Both the position numbers and the translations under genes were made by a program. Source: Streptomyces armeniacus (lineage in GTDB: Bacteria > Actinomycetota > Actinomycetes > Streptomycetales > Streptomycetaceae). Taken from it: 64,000 nucleotides of DNA. How positions within the stretch are numbered: the stretch's first letter is position 1; each line of letters opens with the position of its first letter. Below, piece after piece: positions 7,399-16,191 of this stretch. Where the stretch lies: the NCBI RefSeq assembly GCF_003355155.1, contig NZ_CP031320.1:5633367-5697366 (forward strand), read 5' to 3'. The notes beneath the pieces are model-generated. The model ran no database searches and was not told where the DNA came from. It saw nothing but the letters and a program-made list of their open reading frames with translations.

Positions 7399-8748
7399 AT
7401 GGAACCCGATTTCGATGCCGCGATCATCGGCGGCGGCCCGGCCGGCTCGGCCATGGCCTCGTATCTCGCCTCCGCAGGACTGTCGGTGGCCGTGTTCGAA
7501 GGGGAGATGTTCCCGCGGCCGCACGTCGGGGAGTCGCTCGTGCCCGCGACGATGCCCGTCCTGGACGAGATCGGCGTCATGGACGACATCGAGGCCGCCG
7601 GCTTCCCCAAGAAGTACGGGGCGGCCTGGACCTCGGCCGAGCACCGCGACGTGCCGCACAACGGCTTCACGGGACTCGACCACGACTTCCGCGCCGCCGA
7701 GGTCATGTTCGTGGAGCGCGACCAGCCCGGCGTACACCGCGAGCACACGTACCACGTCGACCGGGCGAAGTTCGACCTCATCCTGCTGAAGCATGCGGAG
7801 AAACAGGGGGCGCACGTGTTCCCCCGTACGCGCGTGCTCAAGGCGGACTTCGACACCGACCCGGACAGCGTCACGCTCAACTGCCGGATCGGCCCGCGCC
7901 AGGTGGACTTCACCGCCCGCATGGTGATCGACGCGTCCGGCCGGCAGACCATGCTGGGCAAGCAGCTGAAGGTGAAGGTCGCGGACCCGGTCTTCAACCA
8001 GTACGCGGTGCACACCTGGTTCGAGGGGCTCGACCGCTCGGCGATGGCGACCGGCCCCGGCAAGTCCGACTACATCTACATCCACTTCCTCCCGCTCGAG
8101 GACACCTGGATGTGGCAGATCCCCATCACCGACACCGTCACCAGCATCGGGGTCGTGACCCAGAAGGAGCGGTTCAAGGCGGCCAACGCCGACCGGGAGA
8201 AGTTCTTCTGGGACACCGTCGGCAGCCGGCAGGACCTGCTCGACGCGCTGCGGAAGACCGAGCGCGTCACCCCGTTCAAGGCCGAGGGCGACTACAGCTA
8301 CGCCATGCAGCGGATCTGCGGCGACCGCTTCCTGCTGATCGGCGACGCGGCACGGTTCGTCGACCCGATCTTCTCCAGCGGCGTGAGCGTCGCGCTCAAC
8401 AGCGCGCGGCTGGCGGCGCGTGACATCGTCGCCGCGCACAAGGCCGGGGACTTCCGGAAGGCGCGGTTCGCGGCGTACGAGGACACGCTGCGCCGCGCGG
8501 TGAAGAACTGGTACGAGTTCATCTCCATCTACTACCGGCTGAACGTGCTGTTCACCGCGTTCGTGCAGGACCCGCGGTACCGCATCGACGTGCTGAAGAT
8601 GCTCCAGGGCGACTTCTACGACGGCGAGGAGCCCGTCGCGCTCAAGGCGATGCGGGACATCGTGACCACCGTGGAGAACGACCCCGAGCACCTGTGGCGC
8701 CCGTACCTCGGGACCCTGCGCGCCCCGTCCGCGGCGCCCAGCTTCTAG
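7399..8748 (+). CDS. Flavin-dependent halogenase-family monooxygenase (carrier-protein type)
   Basis: 449-residue FAD enzyme. It has the dinucleotide-binding GGGPAG (11-16), the HVGESLVPAT segment typical of flavin halogenases, a lysine pair in GFPKKYGAAW (Lys71/72) aligning with the catalytic Lys region of that class, the diagnostic WxWxIP motif (Trp237, Trp239, Ile241-Pro242), the SIGVV strand and the FAD-binding GDAARFVDP. Length equals PltA-like halogenases that act on carrier-bound pyrroles or phenols. The preceding carrier protein supports a tethered substrate. It could halogenate, hydroxylate or dehydrogenate; the sequence alone does not prove chlorination, and the Gly usually preceding WxWxIP is Thr236. 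ATG 7399 follows GGAGGA. A strong bidirectional terminator lies downstream. Confidence 0.82.
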   Translation: MEPDFDAAIIGGGPAGSAMASYLASAGLSVAVFEGEMFPRPHVGESLVPATMPVLDEIGVMDDIEAAGFPKKYGAAWTSAEHRDVPHNGFTGLDHDFRAAEVMFVERDQPGVHREHTYHVDRAKFDLILLKHAEKQGAHVFPRTRVLKADFDTDPDSVTLNCRIGPRQVDFTARMVIDASGRQTMLGKQLKVKVADPVFNQYAVHTWFEGLDRSAMATGPGKSDYIYIHFLPLEDTWMWQIPITDTVTSIGVVTQKERFKAANADREKFFWDTVGSRQDLLDALRKTERVTPFKAEGDYSYAMQRICGDRFLLIGDAARFVDPIFSSGVSVALNSARLAARDIVAAHKAGDFRKARFAAYEDTLRRAVKNWYEFISIYYRLNVLFTAFVQDPRYRIDVLKMLQGDFYDGEEPVALKAMRDIVTTVENDPEHLWRPYLGTLRAPSAAPSF

Positions 8749-8854
8749 GCCGCGCGGCCCGGTTCGGCCCGGCCCCCGGTACGGCCCTCAGTACGGCCCT
8801 TCCCGACCAGCCCCCCACACACGGACCCCCGCGGTCCGGGCGTGCCCGAACACG

Positions 8855-8895
8855 CCGACCGCGGCCCGGCGTTGTGTGTGCCGGACCGCGGTCGG
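8855..8895. terminator. Bidirectional terminator between flavoenzyme and subtilase genes
   Basis: Stem arms at 8855-8870 and 8880-8895 (core CGACCGCGG pairing with CCGCGGTCG, then CCCGGC with GCCGGA) give a 16-bp stem with one mismatch and a 9-nt GTTGTGTGT loop. It lies between convergent genes ending at 8748 and 8942. Confidence 0.75.
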
Positions 8896-8941
8896 TTGTG
8901 GTGCGGTCGTCAGACCACCCGAGAGTCACTCAACTCGTGTG

Positions 8942-10144
8942 TCACTCGACGATGTTGAGCAGCTTGTTCGGGGAGCCCTCGCCCGGGTTGCCGACGACGT
9001 CAGAGGAAGCACCCTCGACCAGAGCCGTGGAGACGGCCTCGGGCGTGGCGTCGGTGTGGCCGCCCAGGTACACGGCCGCGGCACCCACGACGTGCGGGGT
9101 GGCCATGGACGTACCCGAGATGGTGTCGGTCGCGTCGTCACCGGTGTTCCAGGCCGCGGTGATGTCCACGCCCGGCGCGTAGATGTCGAGGACCTCGCCG
9201 TAGTTGGAGAAGTCGGCCTGCGCGTCGGTGTTGTCCGTGGCGCCCACCGTGATGGCTTCCGTCACCCGCGCGGGCGAGGAGTTGCCGGCGTCCGAGCTCT
9301 CGTTGCCGGCCGCGACACCGTAGGTGACGCCCGCGGAGATGGAGTTGCGCACGGCCTCGTCCAGAGCCTCGTCCGCGCCACCGCCGAGCGACATGTTGGC
9401 CACCGACGGGCCGTCGGCGTTCTCGGTCACCCAGTCGATGCCCGCGACGACGCCCTCGGTGGTGCCGGAGCCCTGGTCGTCGAGCACCCGGACGCCCACG
9501 ATGTCGGCCTTCTTGGCCACGCCGTACTTCTCGCCCGCGACGGTGCTGGCCACGTGCGTGCCGTGCCCGTTGCCGTCCTGGGCCTCCTCGTCACCGTCGA
9601 CGGTGTCGATGCCGTCCGTGGCACGGCCGCCGAAGTCCGTGTGCGACTTGTGGACACCGGTGTCGATGATGTACGCGGTGACACCCTCGCCGCCCGAGTC
9701 CGGGTAGGTGTACTTCTCGTCGAGCGGCAGCTCGGGCTGGTCGATCCGGTCGAGGCCCCAGTTCTCCGGGTTCGGCTGCTCGCCGGATATGGTGTGCTGC
9801 TGGTTGGCGAAAACCTTGTCGACCGCGGGGTCGGCGGCCAGCTCGCGCGCCTCCTGGGCGGACATGGAAGCGGAGTAGCCGTTCAGCGCGTGGCTGAAGG
9901 TCCGCTTCACCTTGCCGCCGTGGTCGGCGACGACCGACTTGCCACTCGCCGAGTCCGCCTTGAACGCGGACTTCTTCAGGGTGACGATGTAGCTGCCCTT
10001 GATCGCGGTCTCGGACTTGGCACCGACGACCGTGCCCTCGGCCGGAGCGGCGTTGGCGGTGGGCAGGGCGACGACCGTACCGATGGCCGCCGCGGCGACT
10101 GCGGCGGAGATGCTGACGGCGAGCTTCTTACGCTTTACTGCCAT
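8942..10144 (-). CDS. Secreted subtilisin-family serine protease (S8) with I9 propeptide
   Basis: 400-residue secreted protease. Residues 1-33 are a Sec signal peptide (basic MAVKRKKL then an Ala/Val-rich core ending NAA). Residues about 50-118 form the inhibitor I9 propeptide (SYIVTLKKSAFK to VDKVFANQ). The S8 domain carries Asp161 (IIDTGV), His194 (GNGHGTHVAS) and Ser346 (SGTSMATP), with oxyanion Asn281 in AAGNESS. It resembles proteinase K-like alkaline proteases of Streptomyces. Start ATG 10144 follows GAAGGAC; upstream in-frame codons are noncoding-like. The next gene upstream on the same strand encodes a TrmB-LuxR regulator, a common partner of such proteases. Confidence 0.95.
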   Translation of the reverse strand: MAVKRKKLAVSISAAVAAAAIGTVVALPTANAAPAEGTVVGAKSETAIKGSYIVTLKKSAFKADSASGKSVVADHGGKVKRTFSHALNGYSASMSAQEARELAADPAVDKVFANQQHTISGEQPNPENWGLDRIDQPELPLDEKYTYPDSGGEGVTAYIIDTGVHKSHTDFGGRATDGIDTVDGDEEAQDGNGHGTHVASTVAGEKYGVAKKADIVGVRVLDDQGSGTTEGVVAGIDWVTENADGPSVANMSLGGGADEALDEAVRNSISAGVTYGVAAGNESSDAGNSSPARVTEAITVGATDNTDAQADFSNYGEVLDIYAPGVDITAAWNTGDDATDTISGTSMATPHVVGAAAVYLGGHTDATPEAVSTALVEGASSDVVGNPGEGSPNKLLNIVE

Positions 10145-10311
10145 ATCGCAAAGTCCTTCTCGTGTGGGGGTAGCGCTGTGTGGGGGCGCATGCAGATCAG
10201 CCAACCGCATTCACCGGCGAGTAACAAGAGGCCCCGAGAAACGGGCAATTGGGTTTTCTGTCAGCAATACGGGGCGACTCGCCCTGGTGCGTTTCCGCCC
10301 CCCGTACGGGC

Positions 10312-11385
10312 TCAGCCGCCGCCCGTGGAACCCGCGTTGGGCCGCTCCCCCGAACGCTCCGCCGCCCGCTCGTTGCCCGCCTCCACCCAACCCTGGCTCG
10401 CGGCCCGCAGGCCGAGCTGGAAGCGCGTGGTCGCCCCGAACCGCTTCATCAGATTGCGCAGCCGGCGCTGGAACGTACGGTGGCTGATGCCCAGCTGACG
10501 CGCCATCACCTGGTCGGTGAGACCGGTGCTGAGCAGGGCGAGCAGCCTGCCGTCGTCCGGTTCGGGCCCGTCCGCGGAGCCGCCCGAACGCTCGGCGAGA
10601 TGGTCGCTGAGCGGCAGCGCGCCCGCCCACAGCACCTCGAAGAACTCGCACAGCGCCTCCAGCAGCCCCGAGGGGTGCACCACGACGCTGCTGGCCACCT
10701 CGTACGGCGCCGCGCGCAGCGGGATCAGCCCGAGCCGGTCGTCGGCGATCATCATCTTCGTGGGCGTGCCGGCCATCACCCGGGCGTCCTCGCCCAGTTC
10801 GGCACAGGCCTCGATGTCCATGTCCAGGCGGTGGAAGGTGGCCAGGCCCTCCATGTCGTAGATGACGCGGTAGCCGACGCCGCGGCGCATCGTCTGCTCC
10901 TGGAGCGGCATCATGCCGGTCTTCGGATCGCGCCGGTCCGGGCCGCTGTTGACGTACGGGGGCCGGTCGATGCCGCGGATCTGCCGCCGCGCGCTGCGCT
11001 GCAGCTGGTCGACCTGCTGGATTACCGCCGCCCGCCCGGTGACGATCTCCACCAGGTCCGTCGGGTCGCGGGCGTCGCTGTTGGCGCGGAACCGCGCGGC
11101 CAGCTGCTGGACGTGCCGGCGGGCGCGCTGCAGCTCCTCCTCGCGGGTGGCCAGGAGTGTGTCGAACGCGACATCCGGCGACACGGGAAGATAGCGGTCC
11201 GGATCACCGCGGGAACCGGCGACCCGTTCGACCAGGTTCAGCTCCTGCAGCGTGCCCAGCGTCGCCCTGATCCGGGTGGCGGGAATCCCGAGTGAGGAAC
11301 GGAGCTCGGGGACTGTGAGTGCCCCGTCCACAAGCGCCTCGTAGGTCTGCTGCTGTACGGGGTCAAGATCGAGCGCCTCCAGCAT
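10312..11385 (-). CDS. TrmB-like / LuxR-HTH two-domain transcriptional regulator
   Basis: 357-residue regulator. Residues 1-65 form a TrmB-type winged helix (MLEALDLDPVQQQTYEALVDG and an RIRATLGTLQEL recognition segment). A middle sensor-like region of about 200 residues follows. The C-terminal LuxR/GerE HTH is at about 290-345 (LLALLSTGLTDQVMARQLGIS, RTFQRRLRNLMKRFGA). There is no ATPase or receiver domain, so it is not a two-component or LAL-type regulator. It lies 167 bp upstream of the subtilase on the same strand and divergently from nadE (182-bp gap). Control of the protease is a contextual inference. ATG 11385 has only a weak GAAGATG upstream, so the start is moderately certain. Confidence 0.88.
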   Translation of the reverse strand: MLEALDLDPVQQQTYEALVDGALTVPELRSSLGIPATRIRATLGTLQELNLVERVAGSRGDPDRYLPVSPDVAFDTLLATREEELQRARRHVQQLAARFRANSDARDPTDLVEIVTGRAAVIQQVDQLQRSARRQIRGIDRPPYVNSGPDRRDPKTGMMPLQEQTMRRGVGYRVIYDMEGLATFHRLDMDIEACAELGEDARVMAGTPTKMMIADDRLGLIPLRAAPYEVASSVVVHPSGLLEALCEFFEVLWAGALPLSDHLAERSGGSADGPEPDDGRLLALLSTGLTDQVMARQLGISHRTFQRRLRNLMKRFGATTRFQLGLRAASQGWVEAGNERAAERSGERPNAGSTGGG

Positions 11386-11567
11386 GAACGCATCATCTTC
11401 GTGGTGGCGAGTTCGCGTCAATGTCGTAACTCCGCCAGGTGACGGCGTCACCCCGTCATGGGGCGGCCACCGCGCGGACAGCCCGTACGGAAGTGCGCCG
11501 GGAGCCCGTACGGGGTGCGCGGTCCGCTCCGCCCCCATCGCGTCAGTAAGACGATTACAGTGGAGAC

Positions 11568-13322
11568 GTGCCTCAACTACGTCTCGCCCTGAATCAGATC
11601 GACTCCACCGTCGGCGATCTCGACGGCAACTCCGCCGCCGTCGTCCACTGGACGCGGCACTCCGTCCAGCAGGGGGCGCACCTCGTGGCGTTCCCCGAGA
11701 TGATGCTGACCGGCTACCCGGTCGAGGACCTGGCGCTGCGCCCCTCGTTCGTCGAGGCGAGCCGCGCCGCGCTGCGCGCGCTGGCCCGGCGGCTCGACGC
11801 GGAGGGCTTCGGGGACACCCCGGTCGTCGTCGGCTATCTGGACCGCGTCGAGCAGCCGCAGCCCCGCTACGGGCAGCCCGCCGGCGCCCCGCAGAACGCC
11901 GCCGCGGTGCTGCACGGCGGCGAGGTGGTGCTGACGTTCGCCAAGCACCACCTCCCCAACTACGGCGTCTTCGACGAGTTCCGCTACTTCGTGCCGGGCG
12001 AGACGCTGCCCGTGGTCCGGGTGCACGGCGTGGACGTGGCGCTGGCCATCTGCGAGGACCTGTGGCAGGACGGCGGGCGGGTGCCCGCCGCCCGTACGGC
12101 CGGTGCCGGGCTGCTCCTGTCGGTCAACGCGTCGCCGTACGAGCGGGACAAGGACGACACCCGGCTCGACCTCGTACGCAAGCGGGCGCAGGAGGCGGGG
12201 TGCAGCACGGCGTACCTGGCGATGATCGGCGGCCAGGACGAGCTGGTCTTCGACGGCGACTCGATCGTGGTCGACCGGGACGGCGGAGTGATCGCGCGGG
12301 CACCGCAGTTCGAGGAGGGCTGCGTCGTACTCGACCTGGAGCTGCCCGCCGCGGGCCCGGTGCCGTCCGGCACGGTCGACGACGGGCTGCGGATCGACCA
12401 CGTCACGCTGTCCGCCGAGCCGCTCGCGCCGTACGAGCCGGAGGTCACCGGCAGCGAGGCGCCGCGCCTGGAGGACGACGAGGAGGTCTACACCGCGCTG
12501 GTCGTCGGGCTGCGCGCGTACGCCGCGAAGAACGGCTTCCGCTCCGTGCTCGTCGGCCTCTCCGGCGGCATCGACTCGGCGCTGACCGCCGCCATCGCGT
12601 GCGACGCGGTCGGCGCGGGCAACGTGTACGGCGTCGCGATGCCGTCCCGCTACTCCTCGGACCACTCCCTGGAGGACGCGGAGGAGCTGGCGCGGCGTAC
12701 GGGGCTCCAGCTGTGTACGGTGCCGATCGGCCCGATGTTCGACGCGTACATGGAGTCACTCGCCCTCACCGGCCTCGCCGAGGAGAACCTCCAGTCGCGG
12801 CTGCGCGGCACCATGCTGATGGCGCTGTCCAACCAGGAGGGCCACATCGTGCTGGCCCCGGGCAACAAGTCCGAGCTGGCCTGCGGCTATTCGACGCTCT
12901 ACGGCGACTCGGTGGGCGCGTACGGGCCGATCAAGGACGTCTACAAGACGACCGTCTTCCGGCTCGCGAAGTGGCGCAACAAGGCGGCGGCCGAGCGCGG
13001 CCACACGCCGCCCGTCCCGGAGCGCTCCATCACCAAGCCGCCCAGCGCCGAACTGCGCCCGGACCAGCGGGACACCGACTCGCTGCCCGACTACGACGTG
13101 CTGGACCGCGTCCTGGAGCTGTACGTCGACCAGGACCGGGGCCGGGACGAGATCGTCGCGCGCGGCTTCGACGCCGAACTGGTCAACCGCGTGCTGCGGA
13201 TGACGGACAGCGCGGAGTACAAGCGGCGGCAGTACCCGCCGGGCACGAAGATCTCCGCGAAGGGCTTCGGCAAGGACCGCCGGCTGCCGATCACCAACCA
13301 CTGGCGCGAGACGGGCTCCTGA
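11568..13322 (+). CDS. nadE: Glutamine-dependent NAD+ synthetase
   Basis: 584-residue cytoplasmic enzyme that makes NAD+ from deamido-NAD+, ATP and glutamine. The N-terminal nitrilase/amidase domain carries the Glu-Lys-Cys triad: Glu44 in AFPEM, Lys in LTFAKHHLPNYG (about 128) and Cys in LAICEDLW (about 164). The C-terminal synthetase domain has the PP-loop GLSGGIDSALT at about 330-340 and the conserved LAPGNKSEL segment. Length agrees with the bacterial two-domain form. GTG 11568 follows GTGGAG. The gene is followed by a strong hairpin before the convergent MFS gene. Confidence 0.96.
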   Translation: MPQLRLALNQIDSTVGDLDGNSAAVVHWTRHSVQQGAHLVAFPEMMLTGYPVEDLALRPSFVEASRAALRALARRLDAEGFGDTPVVVGYLDRVEQPQPRYGQPAGAPQNAAAVLHGGEVVLTFAKHHLPNYGVFDEFRYFVPGETLPVVRVHGVDVALAICEDLWQDGGRVPAARTAGAGLLLSVNASPYERDKDDTRLDLVRKRAQEAGCSTAYLAMIGGQDELVFDGDSIVVDRDGGVIARAPQFEEGCVVLDLELPAAGPVPSGTVDDGLRIDHVTLSAEPLAPYEPEVTGSEAPRLEDDEEVYTALVVGLRAYAAKNGFRSVLVGLSGGIDSALTAAIACDAVGAGNVYGVAMPSRYSSDHSLEDAEELARRTGLQLCTVPIGPMFDAYMESLALTGLAEENLQSRLRGTMLMALSNQEGHIVLAPGNKSELACGYSTLYGDSVGAYGPIKDVYKTTVFRLAKWRNKAAAERGHTPPVPERSITKPPSAELRPDQRDTDSLPDYDVLDRVLELYVDQDRGRDEIVARGFDAELVNRVLRMTDSAEYKRRQYPPGTKISAKGFGKDRRLPITNHWRETGS

Positions 13323-13326
13323 GCGG

Positions 13327-13365
13327 AGCGGGACAGGGGCGGCCGTACGGTCGCCCCCTCCCGCT
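13327..13365. terminator. Terminator between nadE and the MFS gene
   Basis: Arms AGCGGGA...GGGGCG (from 13327) and CGCCCCCTCCCGCT (to 13365) pair with one bulge around a CCGTACGG centre, 5 bp after the nadE stop and 13 bp before the convergent MFS stop, so it can serve both genes. Confidence 0.65.
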
Positions 13366-13377
13366 GTGTACGCGCCT

Positions 13378-14616
13378 CTAGCTGTGTACGCGCTCGGCGG
13401 AGGCCGCGGCCGGCGCGGACTCGCGCGGTCCGGTGCCGGGCGCGCGGGCGACGACCCGCGAGACGGAGCCGGTCGCGGGCTTGTCCAGCATCCCCGCGAG
13501 CAGCGCGACGCCCAGCCCGGAGGCCGCCAGCACGGCGCCCACCAGCATCGGCGAGGTCCAGCCCCAGCCGGCGGCGATGGCGACGCCGCCCAGCCACGCG
13601 CCGCCCGCGTTGGCGAGGTTGAACGCGGAGTGGTTGGACGCGGACGCCAGCGTGGGCGCGTGCCGCGCCTTCTGCATGACGAGCATCTGCAGCGGCGTGG
13701 TCGTCATGAAGCCGACCGCGCCCAGCACCGCGACCATCACCAGCGCGGCCCACCGGATCTCGACCACGGCGTGGAAGACGAGCAGCGCGACGGCGAGCGA
13801 GCCGAGCCCCCCGTACAGCGTGGGCCGCAACGCCCGGTCGGTCAGCGGTCCCGCGGCGAGCGCGCCCAGCGTCATGCCGATGCCGAACAGCGCCAGCACC
13901 AGCGTCACGGAGGACTCGGCGAGGCCGGTGACCTCGGTCATCATCGAGGCGAGATAGCTGTACACGGCGAAGACACCGCCGAAGCCGAGGACGGCGGTCA
14001 GCAGCCCGAGCAGCACCTGGCGGTCGCCGAGTGCGCGGATCTCGTGCCGTACGCCGCGGTGCTGCTCCAGCGGCAGGTGCGGTACGAGCGTGGCGAGCGC
14101 CACCATCGCGGCCACACCGATGGCCGTGACCACCAGGAACGTCGCCCGCCAGCCGAGCGCCTGGCCGAGTGCGGTGCCGGCGGGCACGCCGACGATGTTG
14201 GCGACGGTCAGCCCCAGGAACATGGTGGCCACGGCGCGCGCCCGCCGGTCCTCGGCGACCAGCCGCGCGGCGACGACGGCCCCGACGCCGAAGAAGGCGC
14301 CGTGCGGGAGCCCGGCCAGCAGCCGGCCGGCGAGCAGCGTGCCGTAGCCGGGCGCGAGGGCGGAGGCGAGGTTCCCGGCGACGAAGACGCCCATCAGCAG
14401 GACGAGCATCCGCCGGCGCGGTACGCGGTTGCCGAAGGCGGTGAGGAGCGGCGCCCCGAGGACGACGCCGACGGCGTAGGCGGAGACGAGGTATCCGGCG
14501 GTGGGCACCGACGTGTCGAGGTCCTCCGCGACGTTGGGCAGCAGGCCCATCATCACGAACTCGGTCGTGCCTATTCCGAAGGCGCTGATCGCGAGAGCGA
14601 GCAAGGCCAGGGGCAT
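13378..14616 (-). CDS. MFS exporter, AraJ/Cmx (DHA1) type
   Basis: 412-residue inner-membrane drug/proton antiporter of the 12-helix DHA1 branch. The N-terminus (LALLALAISAFGIGTTEFVMMGLLP) with its TTEF motif, and the motif-A loop GNRVPRRRML after helix 2, are typical of the AraJ, Cmx/chloramphenicol-resistance and arabinose-efflux group. A C-terminal 40-residue Ala/Pro tail is cytoplasmic. The substrate cannot be told from sequence. ATG 14616 is preferred because it begins directly with helix 1 and has AAAGG upstream. No regulator gene is adjacent, but its promoter region contains palindromic sequence (see the entry at 14723-14750). Confidence 0.9.
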   Translation of the reverse strand: MPLALLALAISAFGIGTTEFVMMGLLPNVAEDLDTSVPTAGYLVSAYAVGVVLGAPLLTAFGNRVPRRRMLVLLMGVFVAGNLASALAPGYGTLLAGRLLAGLPHGAFFGVGAVVAARLVAEDRRARAVATMFLGLTVANIVGVPAGTALGQALGWRATFLVVTAIGVAAMVALATLVPHLPLEQHRGVRHEIRALGDRQVLLGLLTAVLGFGGVFAVYSYLASMMTEVTGLAESSVTLVLALFGIGMTLGALAAGPLTDRALRPTLYGGLGSLAVALLVFHAVVEIRWAALVMVAVLGAVGFMTTTPLQMLVMQKARHAPTLASASNHSAFNLANAGGAWLGGVAIAAGWGWTSPMLVGAVLAASGLGVALLAGMLDKPATGSVSRVVARAPGTGPRESAPAAASAERVHS

Positions 14617-14722
14617 GGCGGTGGAACCTTTCCGGCAGGGTGGAGCGACAGTCACGCGGGAGGGGAGCGAGCGGTGTCTGCACGCGCGCCGACGCCGTCG
14701 TCGGGCCGGGTGGGCCGCTCTC

Positions 14723-14750
14723 AATATGTTCTCAGACTGAACAAAGTCTA
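14723..14750 (-). promoter_or_regulatory. Putative promoter and overlapping operator of the MFS gene
   Basis: On the minus strand TAGACT (14750-14745) and CATATT (14728-14723) are separated by 16 bp, a plausible vegetative promoter 107 bp upstream of the MFS start. Two short inverted repeats overlap it: AGACT/AGTCT (14734-14749) and GTTC/GAAC (14729-14742). This AT-rich patch stands out in a GC-rich spacer. Regulator unknown. Confidence 0.4.
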
Positions 14751-14858
14751 CAGGGTCCCGTGCTCCCGGAAGAAACCAGCGTGTTTCGCGCGGGCGAACA
14801 CTTCAGAGGCGTACGTCACAGGGGCGCGGCAGGGACCCGTACGGGAGCGGCTCGCGCG

Positions 14859-15890
14859 TCAGAGGTTCACTGACGCCGCCACCGGCAGGTGGTCGCTGCC
14901 CGTCGCGTCCATCGTCCACGACGACGCCGGGTCGACGCCCTTCACCATGATCTGGTCGATGCGCGCCATCGGGAACGACGCCGGCCAGCTGAAGCCCATC
15001 CCGTCCCCGCTCGCGCCCTGCGTCGAGCGCAGCTGCGAGGTGACGGGCGCCAGCGCGCGGTCGTTCATCGTGCCGTTCAGGTCCCCGAGCAGGATGACGC
15101 GCCGCACCGGGTCGGAGGAGATCCTGCGGCCGAGCATCCGCACGCTCTCGTCCCGCTTCCCGGCAGTGAAGCCGGAGCGGAACTGCACGCGTACGGACGG
15201 CAGGTGCGCCGCGTAGACCGCGACCTCGCCCTGCGGTGTCCGTACGGTCGTGCGGAGCGCGCGCTTCCAGCCCATGCCGATGTCGACGTGCTCGGAGTCC
15301 TTCAGCGGGTAGCGGCTCCAGACGCCCACGGTGCCCTGCACGTCGTGGTACGGGTACGCCTCCGCGAGCTCCTCCTCGTACGTGCGGACGCGGCTGCCCG
15401 CGATCTCCTCCAGCGCGATGACCTCGGCGCCCGAGCCCACGAGTTGGCGCGCGGTGCCGGCCGGGTCCGGGTTGTCCGCGTTGACGTTGTGCGTGACGAC
15501 CGTGAAGTCGCCCTCCGGTCCGGTGCGGTCGGACACCAGGCCGCCGAACAGGTCCACCCAGACGAGCGTCGGCACCAGCAGCGCGGCGAGCGCCGTGACG
15601 GAGCGCCGGATCAGCGCGCCGACGAGCAGCACCGGCACGAGCAGACCGCCCCACGGCAGGAACGTCTCCCACAGCGAGCCGAGGTTCCCGAACGCGTTGG
15701 GCACCTCCGCGTGCAGCAGGAGCGCCAGGCCGAGCAGCAGCGCGACGGCCGCGAGCAGCCAGCCGCGCCGCCACATGCCCTCGCCGCGCCAGCCGCCGAA
15801 GGCGCTCCGCAGCCGCTCGGCGGCACCGCGGGGACGTGGTGGCCGGCCATCGACAGAATCCGCGGCCTCCGTGGTGAACACCCGTGCCAT
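14859..15890 (-). CDS. Membrane-anchored endonuclease/exonuclease/phosphatase (EEP) family protein
   Basis: 343 residues. A basic cytoplasmic N-terminus (to about 40) is followed by three close hydrophobic segments (about 42-60, 72-90, 96-118), then an EEP domain from about 128. Catalytic signatures are THNVNADN, ALEEIAG (metal Glu), YAAHLPS, LLGDLNGTMND and the terminal GSDHLPVAASV with the Asp-His pair. The topology puts the catalytic domain outside the membrane, suggesting a phospholipid, nucleotide or DNA phosphodiesterase role at the cell surface. Substrate unknown. ATG 15890 follows GAGGAC. It has its own 283-bp upstream region with no clear regulatory element. Confidence 0.88.
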   Translation of the reverse strand: MARVFTTEAADSVDGRPPRPRGAAERLRSAFGGWRGEGMWRRGWLLAAVALLLGLALLLHAEVPNAFGNLGSLWETFLPWGGLLVPVLLVGALIRRSVTALAALLVPTLVWVDLFGGLVSDRTGPEGDFTVVTHNVNADNPDPAGTARQLVGSGAEVIALEEIAGSRVRTYEEELAEAYPYHDVQGTVGVWSRYPLKDSEHVDIGMGWKRALRTTVRTPQGEVAVYAAHLPSVRVQFRSGFTAGKRDESVRMLGRRISSDPVRRVILLGDLNGTMNDRALAPVTSQLRSTQGASGDGMGFSWPASFPMARIDQIMVKGVDPASSWTMDATGSDHLPVAASVNL

Positions 15891-16146
15891 GCGCCGTCCT
15901 CAATTACCGTGCTGCTGACTGAGGAACCATAGGTGACCACCGGCGATACCCGCGAAGTCGGCGAAACCCGCGCGGTTCGTGCGGTCGGGGACGCCAGGTG
16001 CCTCAAGCCCGTACCGAGTGCAGGACGAGGGGTGCGGTACGGCAGGTTCCGGCTGGGCGCGCGGTGCGCGCGGCTGTGACAGAACGCGCACATACCGGGC
16101 GGCCGGCGCGGGGCGGTCCCGTACGGCTCGCCGCCCCCGCGGCGCC

Positions 16147-16191
16147 GTTACGGGTGCGGGGCGCGGGCCGCTGTTACGGGTGCGGGGCGCG
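16147..16191. repeat. 19-bp direct repeat duplicating the 3' end of tetR
   Basis: GTTACGGGTGCGGGGCGCG occurs perfectly at 16147-16165 and 16173-16191. The second copy holds the TetR stop codon and last codons; the first lies just downstream of the gene. It looks like a short local duplication. Confidence 0.8.
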
